Shown piece after piece: positions 28,116-36,621 of a stretch of DNA of 64,000 nucleotides. The DNA lies in NCBI GenBank assembly GCA_039925965.1, contig JBDSXW010000051.1, forward strand, positions 62,001-126,000, given 5' to 3'. The position numbers and the translations under genes are program-made. The stretch comes from JAZKFT01 sp039925965 (GTDB taxonomy: Bacteria; Bacteroidota; Bacteroidia; Chitinophagales; Chitinophagaceae). The notes under the pieces were generated by a model, which was not told the DNA's origin, ran no database searches, and saw nothing but the letters and a program-made list of their open reading frames with translations. The stretch's first letter is position 1. Each line of letters opens with the position of its first letter.

Positions 28116-29492
28116 ATGATTTCTTCGATTAACGATTTTCAAAAAGTATTTTTCATTGGGGTTGCGGGTACGGGCATGAGCGCTATTGCACAATACCTGC
28201 ATGGTGTGGGCAAAAATGTGGGCGGCAGCGACCGCTATTTCATCACCGGCGAAGCCAACGAAACCCGGGAAAAGCTAGAAGCCGAAGGAATTCACTGCTT
28301 CCTGCAAAATGGCGAAGGCATTGACGAAACCACCGGCCTGGTAGTCGTTTCCACGGCTGTGGAAGACACCGTGATAGAAGTACAAAAGGCCAAACAGCTG
28401 AACATTCCCATAATTAAAAGAAGTGAATTACTGGCGATGATCGCTGCCAGTAAAAGAACCATTGCCGTAGGCGGCACCAGTGGCAAGAGCACCACAAGTG
28501 CCATGCTTTTTGATATCCTGCAACATGCCAGTATGCACCCTGGCATTATCAGCGGCGCCGGATTAATCAGCATTATTAAAGAAGGAAAAATCGGCAATGC
28601 CAAAACCGGTAGCGGTGAATGGCTGGTGATCGAAGCCGACGAAAGCGATGGCTCTATTGTACAATACCACGCCGAGATTGGCCTTTTACTGAACGTAGAC
28701 AAAGACCATAAAGACATTGACATTTTGATGCATATGTTCACTACCTTCAAAAACAACTCCGCCAATTTTATCGTCAACTGCTCGCACCCGCTTGCGGCCC
28801 GGCTAAGCAGTCATGCATCAGGGGACTTTGCGCTGGATACGGCCACTGGCGCAGGTTATATCGCATCTGGCTTTTCGCAGCAGGGTCTCTCCATAGAATT
28901 TACCATCAATGGCACCGCCTTTCACCTGAATAGTGTTGGTCGGCATAATATGGAAAATGTGCTAGCCGCGGTGGCAGTGGCTAATCAACTGGGTGTGTCG
29001 CTTGCCGTCTGCTCAGAAGCCATCGCAGGTTATGAAGGCATCTACCGGCGCCACCAGGTATTAGGTAAAAAAGACGGTGTGCTGCTAATCGACGACTATG
29101 CGCATAACCCGGTGAAATGCGCCACCTCTATCCAGGCCTGTCAGCCCATTGCACCAAAAGTAATCGCCTGGTTTCAGCCACATGGCTATGGCCCCACCAA
29201 ATTTTTACGGCATGATTTTGTAGAAGAAATTTCAAAAGTGTTGCGGCCTGAAGACGAGATCTGGATGAGTGAAATATTCTACGCCGGCGGAACCGCCGTA
29301 AAAGATATCAGCGCCAACGATTTGATCAGCGATCTGAAAGCCACCAGCGTAAAAGCTTTCTTCGTAGAGCACAGAAATGACCTGGTAAAAACCTTGCGGC
29401 CACATTTCACTGAAAACTGCGTCCTGCTGCTCATGGGTGCCCGCGACCCATCGTTGGAGCAATTCGCAAAAAAAGTCTGGGAAGAATTGTGA
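28116..29492 (+). CDS. Mur ligase family protein (MurC/Mpl-like)
   Basis: 458 residues. The N-terminal Rossmann-like domain has VFFIGVAGTGMSAIAQYLHG, as in MurC and Mpl. The ATP P-loop is GGTSGKSTTS at residues 119-128. VIEADESDGSI and LLNVDKDHKD are the central-domain motifs. The C-terminal domain has DDYAHNP in place of the DDYGHHPTE usual in MurC. It is an ATP-dependent amino acid or peptide ligase acting on a UDP-MurNAc-type substrate. It is isolated from any dcw cluster, so it is more likely a paralogue or recycling enzyme (Mpl-like) than the essential MurC. The exact substrate is uncertain. Confidence 0.8.
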   Translation: MISSINDFQKVFFIGVAGTGMSAIAQYLHGVGKNVGGSDRYFITGEANETREKLEAEGIHCFLQNGEGIDETTGLVVVSTAVEDTVIEVQKAKQLNIPIIKRSELLAMIAASKRTIAVGGTSGKSTTSAMLFDILQHASMHPGIISGAGLISIIKEGKIGNAKTGSGEWLVIEADESDGSIVQYHAEIGLLLNVDKDHKDIDILMHMFTTFKNNSANFIVNCSHPLAARLSSHASGDFALDTATGAGYIASGFSQQGLSIEFTINGTAFHLNSVGRHNMENVLAAVAVANQLGVSLAVCSEAIAGYEGIYRRHQVLGKKDGVLLIDDYAHNPVKCATSIQACQPIAPKVIAWFQPHGYGPTKFLRHDFVEEISKVLRPEDEIWMSEIFYAGGTAVKDISANDLISDLKATSVKAFFVEHRNDLVKTLRPHFTENCVLLLMGARDPSLEQFAKKVWEEL

Positions 29493-29496
29493 TTTT

Positions 29497-29580
29497 CTGA
29501 TGTCGGATGCGTGATTCAGATTTTTTGATGTCTGATGCCTGGTTCGGATTTTTTGATGTCTGATGCCTGATGTCTGATTT
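29497..29580. repeat. GATGTCTGATGCC word repeats
   Basis: Direct repeats of a GATTTTTTGATGTCTGATGCC-like word (three to four degenerate copies) directly after the Mur-ligase-like stop. A short run of TTATTCA words follows at 29658-29684. Reverse-complement copies of the same words occur at 42744-42782. Confidence 0.7.
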
Positions 29581-29701
29581 ACCGGGACTAACATACACGT
29601 CATTTGATCAATAATTCATAGGGTATTTTCACACTTCCACATTCCCACATTTTCTCCATTATTCATTATTCATTATTCATTAATAAATTATCCATTAAAA
29701 A

Positions 29702-30931
29702 ATGGCTTCCTCCAAACGCAGCCCTGCCATGGGTTTTATCTTTTTAACGCTGCTAATTGATGTAATCGGCTTTGGGCTGATTATACCTGTGATGCCGGAC
29801 CTTATCAAAACACTGGGCCATACCGATAACGCCCATGCCGCAACCATTGCTGGCTGGATGTTATTTACGTATGCCATCACCCAATTTATTTTTTCCCCAA
29901 TACTCGGCAACCTCAGTGATAAATATGGCCGGCGACCCGTGCTGCTTTTTTCTTTGTTCGGATTTGGCCTTGACTACCTGCTGCTCTCCTTTGCACCCAC
30001 GATCGGATGGTTTTTTGTTGGCAGGTTTATTGCCGGTATTACAGGCGCCAGTTTTACTACAGCCAGTGCGTATATCGCCGACATCAGCAACAATGAAAAC
30101 AGGGCTAAAAATTTTGGTTTAGTGGGTGCAGCGTTCGGCATCGGCTTTATGGTAGGCCCATCACTGGGCGGGCTATTGGGCCACTTTGGTACGCGGGTTC
30201 CATTTTATGCGGCGGCCGGTCTTTGCCTGATCAACTGGCTCTATGGCTACTTTGTACTTCCCGAAAGTTTGTCTGAAGAACATCGCAGAGCTTTTAGTTG
30301 GAAAAGTGCTATCCCGTTTAAAAATCTGTCTATCCTGAGGCGGTATAAATCGGTAAATGGATTGGTAGCTTCACTGGTTTTAATCTTCCTGGCCTCCCAT
30401 GCGGTGCAGAGCAACTGGACGTTTTTCAATATTGAAAAATTTAAGTGGAGTGTATTGATCATGGGTTTTTCTTTAACACTCGTAGGCGTATTGGTGGGCG
30501 GCGTGCAGGCCGGGCTTACCCGCGTAATCAACCCCAAAATTGGTAATGAAAAAAGCGTGTACATCGGATTGGCTATGTATGCTCTCGGCTTGCTACTATT
30601 TGCATTTGCATCGAAAAGCTGGATGATGTTTGTATTCCTGGTTCCCTATTGCCTCGGCGGCATCGCAAACCCATCGCTACAGGCCATTATGAGTAGCGAA
30701 GTCCCATCTAATGAACAGGGCGAATTGCAGGGAGCACTTACCAGCCTCACCAGTCTAACGTCTATTTTTGGCCCTATCATCATGACCAATCTGTTTTCAT
30801 ATTTTATCAGCCCGAAAGCGCCTTTCTATTTTGCAGGCGCAGCTTTTCTGTTGGGGGCTGTATTAATGATCGTCAGCGCTATGCTGGCCTACCGCGCACT
30901 GCATGTGAAAAAAGTACCGGCTTTATCATAA
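29702..30931 (+). CDS. MFS transporter, TetA/TCR-like
   Basis: 409 residues with about 12 membrane helices. FLTLLIDVIGFGLIIPVMPDL (helix 1) and GNLSDKYGRRPVLL (the loop 2-3 MFS signature) are characteristic of the DHA1/TetA group. FIAGITGASFTTASAYIADIS (helix 4) and GFMVGPSLGGLLG (motif C, typical of drug antiporters) follow. It is expected to exchange a drug or metabolite for protons at the inner membrane. The family includes tetracycline pumps, but many Bacteroidota members have other or unknown substrates, so resistance cannot be claimed. Confidence 0.88.
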   Translation: MASSKRSPAMGFIFLTLLIDVIGFGLIIPVMPDLIKTLGHTDNAHAATIAGWMLFTYAITQFIFSPILGNLSDKYGRRPVLLFSLFGFGLDYLLLSFAPTIGWFFVGRFIAGITGASFTTASAYIADISNNENRAKNFGLVGAAFGIGFMVGPSLGGLLGHFGTRVPFYAAAGLCLINWLYGYFVLPESLSEEHRRAFSWKSAIPFKNLSILRRYKSVNGLVASLVLIFLASHAVQSNWTFFNIEKFKWSVLIMGFSLTLVGVLVGGVQAGLTRVINPKIGNEKSVYIGLAMYALGLLLFAFASKSWMMFVFLVPYCLGGIANPSLQAIMSSEVPSNEQGELQGALTSLTSLTSIFGPIIMTNLFSYFISPKAPFYFAGAAFLLGAVLMIVSAMLAYRALHVKKVPALS

Positions 30932-31056
30932 CTACTTAGAGCTATTAAACAATGAATCCGGACAGGCTGCGGATTAGCACAGTTGATAAATTTCTTACCT
31001 ACAGTTGGGCTCAAATTAAAACCTGACTGTATCTTGTTCACTTAAAAAAGTATGCT

Positions 31057-31779
31057 ATGAAATATACCTGGATAGCGCTGGCACTGATGATCAGCGGTTG
31101 TCATATAAACATGAACAGTGGGGATGATATTAACGGTAATGGTGTCATTAAAAAAGAAACCCGGAACCTCGGCGGTTTCACCGGTGTCGAAGTGGCAGGC
31201 CCTTTCGAAATAATGTTGGTCCAAGGCAGCAGCTTTGGTGTTGAAATCGAAGGCGATGAAAATCTGCTTCAATATATCGACGTCATTAAACACAATGGCA
31301 ACGTGGAAATAAGCGAGAAAGATGGCTATGATTTACATAGCAAACGCGGCATTAAAATCCGGGTGTTGTTGATGGAAGTTAACGAAGTGTCCGTATCCGG
31401 CTCTGGCTCGGTAACCAGCGAAGCTCCGGTAAGTAGTCCCGATAAGATGCAACTGGATATTGCGGGCAGCGGCGATTTGAACCTGGATGTAAAAGCACCG
31501 AATGTATCCGTGGGAATTGGCGGCAGCGGCAAAGCCACGGTAAGTGGAAGCTGCCGGAAGTTACACGTTGCTATCGGCGGCAGCGGTGACTGTTTCGCCG
31601 AAGACCTGCTTAGTGAAGAATGCGAAGCCAGTATTGGTGGCAGCGGCACAGCCAGGGTGTATGCGAGTGTAAGCCTGAAGGGAAGCGTAGGTGGCAGCGG
31701 CGATATCTTTTATAAAGGTAAACCCAAAAATGTGAGCAAATCCATTGGTGGCAGTGGCAGTATAGAACCGATAAACTAA
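31057..31779 (+). CDS. DUF2807 (head-GIN) lipoprotein
   Basis: 240 residues. The short signal ends in LMISGC, a lipobox-like site with Cys15. The domain begins with GFTGVEVAGPFEIMLVQG and continues with repeated G-S-G units (VSVSGSGSVTSEA, DIAGSGDLNLDV, GIGGSGKATVSG, AIGGSGD, SIGGSGTARV, SVGGSGD, SIGGSGS). These form the regular strands of the DUF2807 beta-helix ('putative auto-transporter adhesin, head GIN domain'). Function unknown; a surface or periplasmic structural role is inferred. It converges on nusG. Confidence 0.88.
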   Translation: MKYTWIALALMISGCHINMNSGDDINGNGVIKKETRNLGGFTGVEVAGPFEIMLVQGSSFGVEIEGDENLLQYIDVIKHNGNVEISEKDGYDLHSKRGIKIRVLLMEVNEVSVSGSGSVTSEAPVSSPDKMQLDIAGSGDLNLDVKAPNVSVGIGGSGKATVSGSCRKLHVAIGGSGDCFAEDLLSEECEASIGGSGTARVYASVSLKGSVGGSGDIFYKGKPKNVSKSIGGSGSIEPIN

Positions 31780-31966
31780 CCAAGCTGAGCTTTCCCGGTG
31801 TCTTTTTTTTAGCTGTAAAAATATTCAAAAATCATCAAGCAATGCTCAATTTTCAATAGAAAGCTTGTTCGGAAACGGAGCCTTTGGGTTTTAAATTTTG
31901 ATTAATCCTACAAAATATTTCCGGAATATCAACTACTATTAATCGTTATTCGTTATTTCCGTAAAC

Positions 31967-32007
31967 ATAAAGAGAGCCGTTCCAGATACAGGAACGGCTC
32001 TCTTTAT
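31967..32007. terminator. Bidirectional terminator between the DUF2807 gene and nusG
   Basis: A perfect 17-base stem, ATAAAGAGAGCCGTTCC with its complement, and a 7-base loop. It begins 21 bases past the nusG stop and so ends the secE-nusG transcript. Confidence 0.88.
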
Positions 32008-32027
32008 TATTCTTTCGCTGATTGATA

Positions 32028-32609
32028 TTATACCAGCTTCTCTACCTGCATATAGTTCAGTTCCACAGGTGTAGAGCGGCCAAATATTTTTACGATTACT
32101 TTCAGTTTTTTCTTCTCATCGTTCACATCTTCGATCACACCATTAAAGTCGTTGAAGGCACCATCGATGATCTTGATGGTTTCGCCAACGATAAATGGTT
32201 CACTCATCTGCATACCCTGCTCTCCCATTTCATCTACCTTACCCAGCATTTTGTTTACCTCTGCACGGCGAAGTGAAATAATATTTCCTTTGGATCCTTT
32301 GCCATCGGTAAGAAAGTGCATGATGTTGGTAATGTTGCTGATATGCTGAACGATATCGTCGGTAAGCTTACCATTGGCCACTTCCAACATTACATAACCG
32401 GGATAATAGTTCTTCTCCCGCATTACCTTTTTGCCGTTCTGCACCTTGTACACTTTCTCCATAGGTAAAAACACCTGTTTTACGATTTCCCCCCATGCAT
32501 TGCGGGTAATATCCTTATCCAGGTATTCTTTTACCTTACGTTCTTTGCCGCTCACAACCCTTAGAACGTACCACCTGGTGGTGTCCTGTACTACTATTGT
32601 TTCTTCCAT
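32028..32609 (-). CDS. nusG: Transcription termination/antitermination factor NusG
   Basis: 193 residues. The N-terminal NGN domain contains WYVLRVVSGKERKVKEYL and EKNYYPGYVMLEV. The C-terminal KOW motif is GETIKIIDGAFNDFNGVIEDVN. NusG binds RNA polymerase to control elongation and couples it to Rho or the ribosome. Its ATG overlaps the secE stop by one base (TAATG), indicating translational coupling. Unusually, a terminator follows and rplK is absent. Confidence 0.96.
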   Translation of the reverse strand: MEETIVVQDTTRWYVLRVVSGKERKVKEYLDKDITRNAWGEIVKQVFLPMEKVYKVQNGKKVMREKNYYPGYVMLEVANGKLTDDIVQHISNITNIMHFLTDGKGSKGNIISLRRAEVNKMLGKVDEMGEQGMQMSEPFIVGETIKIIDGAFNDFNGVIEDVNDEKKKLKVIVKIFGRSTPVELNYMQVEKLV

Positions 32610-32803
32610 TAGCTAATTAATGAGTATATCAATTTCAATACAGCCTGGCTTGCAAAATCCATTACCCATACAATGGCGGTAATTACCAGAGTTGCACCCA
32701 GTACGATAACCGTACTCTGTTGCAGCTCGGTCCATGTAGGCCAGGTTACTTTTTCAAGCATCTCTTTCCAGCTTTCGCGGAAATAGGTGGTTACTTTATT
32801 CAT
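32609..32803 (-). CDS. secE: Preprotein translocase subunit SecE
   Basis: 64 residues: the single-spanning short form. FRESWKEMLEKVTWPTWTEL is the conserved amphipathic segment, followed by one membrane helix (VIVLGATLVITAIVWVMDFA). It stabilises SecY in the SecYEG translocon. It is co-transcribed with nusG, with a one-base stop/start overlap. Confidence 0.95.
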   Translation of the reverse strand: MNKVTTYFRESWKEMLEKVTWPTWTELQQSTVIVLGATLVITAIVWVMDFASQAVLKLIYSLIS

Positions 32804-32810
32804 AATTAAA

Positions 32811-32940
32811 CAATGTGCTAATGTGCCGATTAGCTAATGTGCTAATAAAAAACCGCTACTACTGAATTTTAAACAACTAGTTGGCATGCAAAGCATGCAA
32901 TTTAATTGGCTAATTAGCTAATTGGCACATTAGCTAATTC
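32811..32940. repeat. TTAGCTAAT word-repeat element A with inverted arms
   Basis: The arms are made of GCTAATGTGCC/TTAGCTAAT words. GCTAATGTGCC at 32817-32827 is the exact reverse complement of GGCACATTAGC at 32924-32934. A core of AAAACCGCTACTACTG and a GCATGC...GCATGC pair lie between. It sits between tRNA-Trp and secE. A related element is at 34832-34945. Confidence 0.75.
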
Positions 32941-32952
32941 AAAAAGCGTTCG

Positions 32953-33023
32953 CACGGGCACTAGGATTCGAACCCAGATCAAAGGTTTTGGAGACCCGTA
33001 TGCTACCGTTGCACCATGCCCGT
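32953..33023 (-). tRNA. tRNA-Trp (anticodon CCA)
   Basis: A 71-base cloverleaf: acceptor ACGGGCA/TGCCCGT, D-arm GGTGCAACGGTAGCA, anticodon loop CTCCAAA, T-loop GGTTCGAATCC and discriminator G. No CCA is encoded. It lies between tuf and secE, as in many bacteria. Confidence 0.95.
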
Positions 33024-33043
33024 GTTTAGTATTTAGATGAAAG

Positions 33044-33080
33044 TACAAAGTACTTAGATAAAAAACCTAAGTACTTTGTA
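33044..33080. repeat. 14-base inverted repeat
   Basis: TACAAAGTACTTAG (33044-33057) and CTAAGTACTTTGTA (33067-33080) are exact complements with a 9-base loop, ATAAAAAAC. They use the same word as the neighbouring tandem array. It may act as a processing or termination hairpin after tuf. Confidence 0.75.
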
Positions 33081-33101
33081 ATTTTCACCACACTAGTATG
33101 T

Positions 33102-33199
33102 CTTTGTACTAAATACTTTGTACTAAATACTTTGTACTACATACTTTGTACTAAATACTTTGTACTACATACTTTGTACTAAATACTTTGTACTAAATA
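33102..33199. repeat. Tandem array of a 14-base unit, seven copies
   Basis: CTTTGTACTAAATA is repeated seven times; two copies read CTTTGTACTACATA. There are no spacers, so it is not a CRISPR array. It ends four bases before the last base of tuf (minus strand), so it is in the tuf 3' untranslated region. Confidence 0.9.
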
Positions 33200-33203
33200 C
33201 TGA

Positions 33204-34391
33204 TTACTTAAGGATCTCAGTTACCTGTCCGGCTCCTACTGTACGACCACCCTCACGGATAGCGAACTTCAGGCCTTTTTCCATTGCAATCGGCTGAATC
33301 AAAGTAACAGTAAGGCTGGTATTATCACCAGGCATCACCATTTCAGTTCCTTCCGGCAACACGCACTCACCGGTCACATCCGTAGTACGGAAGTAGAACT
33401 GAGGACGGTATTTGTTGAAGAATGGTGTATGACGTCCTCCTTCATCTTTGCTCAATACGTAAACTTCACCTTTGAATTCAGTATGCGGCGTGATAGAACC
33501 TGGTTTGCAAAGCACCATACCACGACGGATCTGGGTCTTTTCAATTCCACGTAACAACAAACCTGCATTATCTCCGGCTTCACCTTCGTCAAGCAATTTC
33601 TTAAACATTTCAACACCAGTACAGGTTGAAGACAACGGAGTCGCCATCAAACCAACGATTTCAACTGGCTCACCAACTTTGATACGACCACGCTCAATAC
33701 GACCAGTAGCAACGGTACCACGACCAGTAATTGAGAATACGTCCTCAACACTCATCAGGAACGGCATATCAACCGGGCGCGGAGGCAACGGAATGTAGCT
33801 ATCTACAGCGTCCATCAATTCCATGATCTTAGCTTCCCATTTTTCATCACCAGCCATTGCGCCGGTAGCAGAACCCTGGATGATAGGGGTATTATCACCG
33901 TCAAAGCCATTCTTGGAAAGGATCTCGCGGATTTCCATCTCAACCAGTTCCAACAGTTCAGGATCATCTACAAGGTCAACCTTGTTCATGAACACCACCA
34001 TAGAAGGAACACCTACCTGGCGGGCAAGCAGGATATGCTCGCGGGTTTGTGGCATCGGGCCGTCAGTAGCTGCCACTACAAGGATAGCTCCGTCCATCTG
34101 GGCAGCACCAGTGATCATGTTCTTCACATAATCCGCGTGACCCGGGCAGTCTACGTGTGCATAGTGCCTGTTCGCAGTAGCATATTCTACGTGAGCTGTA
34201 TTAATTGTGATACCCCTTTCTTTTTCTTCGGGTGCACCATCAATATCATCGTAATTTTTCTTAACCGCCAAACCTTTTCTTGACAAAATATCGGTTATAG
34301 CGGCCGTTAATGTGGTTTTGCCATGATCTACGTGACCAATGGTGCCGATGTTAACGTGAGGTTTTTCCCTCTTGAAGGTCTCTTTTGCCAT
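33204..34391 (-). CDS. tuf: Elongation factor Tu
   Basis: 395 residues. Motifs GHVDHGKTT (P-loop, 19-26), RGITINTAHVEY (switch I), DCPGHADYVKNMITGAAQMDGAILVV (switch II, quoted in part), NKVD, and the C-terminal barrel ending REGGRTVGAGQVTEIL. It delivers aminoacyl-tRNA to the ribosome. It follows four tRNA genes on the same strand, as in the classic thrU-tyrU-glyT-thrT-tufB arrangement, and is probably co-transcribed with them. Confidence 0.98.
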   Translation of the reverse strand: MAKETFKREKPHVNIGTIGHVDHGKTTLTAAITDILSRKGLAVKKNYDDIDGAPEEKERGITINTAHVEYATANRHYAHVDCPGHADYVKNMITGAAQMDGAILVVAATDGPMPQTREHILLARQVGVPSMVVFMNKVDLVDDPELLELVEMEIREILSKNGFDGDNTPIIQGSATGAMAGDEKWEAKIMELMDAVDSYIPLPPRPVDMPFLMSVEDVFSITGRGTVATGRIERGRIKVGEPVEIVGLMATPLSSTCTGVEMFKKLLDEGEAGDNAGLLLRGIEKTQIRRGMVLCKPGSITPHTEFKGEVYVLSKDEGGRHTPFFNKYRPQFYFRTTDVTGECVLPEGTEMVMPGDNTSLTVTLIQPIAMEKGLKFAIREGGRTVGAGQVTEILK

Positions 34392-34589
34392 TTTATTTGA
34401 TTTTTAAATTGTGTATGTTGTTAATTGTTATTCCTCCAGCATTTCTGCAAGATGTTATTTTTTGTACCAGCGCCGGTACCACTTTTCAACTTCATTGGCG
34501 AACGCTGAAAACCCGATGATTTTGGGGCTCTCTTTCTCATTTGTTGCGCTGCTCAGCAACCAGATTACGAAGCATTTAAACCCAAAAAG

Positions 34590-34661
<72 letters not shown>

Positions 34662-34753
34662 TTGAAATCAAGTCATTGAGTCAGAAGAGTCGGTGGTCAT
34701 TATCATTATAAAATGATCAAATGACGTTGTGACTTTATGACTTCCACACCCTG

Positions 34754-34826
34754 AGCGGAAGACCAGGCTCGAACTGGCCACCTATAGCTTGGAAGGCTAT
34801 CGCTCTACCAAATGAGCTACTTCCGC
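34754..34826 (-). tRNA. tRNA-Gly (anticodon UCC)
   Basis: A 73-base cloverleaf: acceptor GCGGAAG/CTTCCGC, D-arm TAGCTCATTTGGTAGAGC, anticodon loop CTTCCAA, T-loop GTTCGAGCC. No CCA is encoded. Confidence 0.95.
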
Positions 34827-34831
34827 TTAAA

Positions 34832-34945
34832 ACAATGTGCTATTGTGATAATTAGCCAATTAGCTAATTAAAACCGTAGCATTTTTAAAGAACTTTTGAA
34901 CCCAGGTTGTTAGCTAATTAGCACATTGGCTAATTAGCTAATTAA
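34832..34945. repeat. TTAGCTAAT word-repeat element B
   Basis: Arms built from the palindrome AATTAGCTAATT plus AATTAGCCAATT/TTGGCTAATT words flank a core beginning AAAACCGTAGC. The arms and the start of the core match element A at 32811-32940. It lies between tRNA-Tyr and tRNA-Gly, within the likely tRNA precursor transcript. Confidence 0.7.
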
Positions 34946-34948
34946 CTG

Positions 34949-35031
<83 letters not shown>

Positions 35032-35036
35032 TTTTT

Positions 35037-35177
35037 TAGTATCAAGATCTTAGTATCAAGCATCAAGATTTTAGTATAAAGTATTTAGATATCCGTATCA
35101 AGATGAAACCAAACTAACCCCCTCTTGCTACTTGCTTCTCACCTCTTTCTACTTGCTTCTCAACTCATTCTACTCTT
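35037..35177. repeat. Two word-repeat blocks between tRNA genes
   Basis: 35037-35105 has repeats of TAGTATCAAG/TATCAAGAT words. 35116-35177 has repeats of CTACTTGCTTCTCA words (three degenerate copies). They lie between tRNA-Thr(UGU) and tRNA-Tyr. Confidence 0.6.
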
Positions 35178-35181
35178 CCTG

Positions 35182-35254
35182 AGCCGAAGAAGGGAGTCGA
35201 ACCCCCGACCTGCTGATTACAAATCAGCTGCTCTACCAACTGAGCTACTTCGGC
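35182..35254 (-). tRNA. tRNA-Thr (anticodon UGU)
   Basis: A 73-base cloverleaf: acceptor GCCGAAG/CTTCGGC, D-arm TAGCTCAGTTGGTAGAGC, anticodon loop TTTGTAA, T-loop GTTCGACTC. First tRNA of the block in transcription order. Confidence 0.95.
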
Positions 35255-35454
35255 TTATTTTTTGTTCCATTCCTGATGCCGGTCAATGATTCGGGATTCT
35301 TCAATTATCCATTTTCGATTTTCCAATTATCAATTACAAAGAACGTATCCCGTTTTAAGGGAGGGCAAAAGTAAAGGAAAATGGCATTAAGCAAATTCAC
35401 AAGTGAAAAAAATTTTAAAGAAAATTATTAAGACTTGTTACAAACCAATTCCAG

Positions 35455-36105
35455 TCATTTCAAAAAACCGCCCGAATGCAGGTAGGCAGCGCATTTGGGG
35501 CAAAAATCTTTTTCATGATTGAGCCGGTCTTTGCCTTTTGCATCCGTCATCAAACACTGTTCATTGGGGCAATGTGGCAATCCAAAATTGTGTCCCAACT
35601 CATGAATGGCCACTTTTAACAGCTTGCTATGCAGCTCCCATTCTGATTGCGGATACTTATTTAGGCGGTAATCCGATACCACGCAGCAAGAACCCGGTTG
35701 GTAGCCTAGTCCCATGACCCCCCAATCGGGATTGGCGCCATTACTGGTGGAAATATCTTTACCGGTAACCCCGATCACGTAAGTATCAGCAGCCCGCGCA
35801 AAAGTTCTTAGAAATGCCAGAATCTTATCAGCCCTAAACCGATGACGCGGTGCGTACCATGCACTTGCAGGGATCCGCCGGGCTGGCAGCACCGAAATAG
35901 TAGCTTTATAGTAGCGGGCAATATTACTGTCTAAAAAAGCGATCACATTTTCGCCAATATCATCGAGCGGCTGGATCAGTATCTTTCGGTTGGAATGCTT
36001 TTTAGCAGCTATAGTAGCAGCCGGGCTTTCCTTTTTAATGTTATGTGAACCACAACCGGTTATAAACATGCAAATAAGGAAGGCGATAAAATTGTATCGG
36101 TTCAA
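35455..36105 (-). CDS. Archaemetzincin-type zinc metalloprotease, predicted lipoprotein
   Basis: 216 residues from a TTG at 36105. The archaemetzincin signature HELGHNFGLPHC (His168, His172, His178) is followed by CLM and FCPKC, giving the catalytic zinc site and the second four-cysteine zinc site. The N-terminus (L/M)NRYNFIAFLICMFITGC is a lipoprotein signal, so the enzyme should be anchored to a membrane outside the cytoplasm. An ATG at 36153 is also in frame, but it would place the coding start inside the hpf terminator hairpin (36126-36147) and give an over-long n-region. I therefore prefer TTG. Substrate unknown. Confidence 0.85.
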   Translation of the reverse strand: MNRYNFIAFLICMFITGCGSHNIKKESPAATIAAKKHSNRKILIQPLDDIGENVIAFLDSNIARYYKATISVLPARRIPASAWYAPRHRFRADKILAFLRTFARAADTYVIGVTGKDISTSNGANPDWGVMGLGYQPGSCCVVSDYRLNKYPQSEWELHSKLLKVAIHELGHNFGLPHCPNEQCLMTDAKGKDRLNHEKDFCPKCAAYLHSGGFLK

Positions 36106-36120
36106 GGAAGGGCTTTTATT

Positions 36121-36147
36121 AAAAAAGTCCCGCCGGGGCGGGACTTG
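36121..36147 (-). terminator. Rho-independent terminator of hpf
   Basis: AAGTCCCGCC and GGCGGGACTT form a perfect 10-base GC-rich stem. On the minus strand it is followed by a T-run. It lies 32 bases past the hpf stop. Confidence 0.85.
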
Positions 36148-36178
36148 GGACATTAAACGATGAAATTAAATGATTGAA

Positions 36179-36478
36179 TTAAACTACTAGTTTTTCTTTT
36201 TTTCTGATGATTTGGGTACAGATGGAATCAAATGCTTCATCAAAAGAAGCTTCGAAAGATTTACTCGACGATTTCACAAACAGCTCATTTCTCGGTATAC
36301 TCACTTTGATCTCAGCTATTTTGTCTTTGATTTGATGCACCACATTATCGAGTTTTAAAAACACATCGACTTTAATAATCCGGTCGTGGTAAGTGGCGAG
36401 TTTGGCTAACTTCCGCTGAATGTGATCCCTCAATTTGTTGTCAGCATCAAATCGTACTGAATGAATGTTCACGGTCAT
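36179..36478 (-). CDS. hpf: Ribosome hibernation promoting factor (HPF/RaiA family)
   Basis: 99 residues: the short form. MTVNIHSVRFDADNKLRDHIQRKLAKLATYHD (quoted family start, with the beta-alpha-beta fold) and SFEASFDEAFDSICTQIIRKKEKL match the sigma-54 modulation/S30EA family. It binds the 30S subunit and stabilises idle ribosomes in stationary phase. It lies downstream of xerC on the same strand, 143 bases away, with its own terminator. Confidence 0.92.
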   Translation of the reverse strand: MTVNIHSVRFDADNKLRDHIQRKLAKLATYHDRIIKVDVFLKLDNVVHQIKDKIAEIKVSIPRNELFVKSSSKSFEASFDEAFDSICTQIIRKKEKLVV

Positions 36479-36621
36479 AGTAACACGTTTTTAATGAATA
36501 AATAAAGAACTAATTGGAGGGTAATTTTCCATACATAGGCCTGTCTTTTTAGTAAGTGTAAGATAAGGCAGCAATTGAGAAATGCCAAAAAAAGAAATGC
36601 CAATTACGAAAACAATTTTGT

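Noticed and set aside
33102..33199. A possible CRISPR array from seven 14-base repeats
   Set aside because: Units are directly adjacent with no unique spacers, and no cas gene is present.
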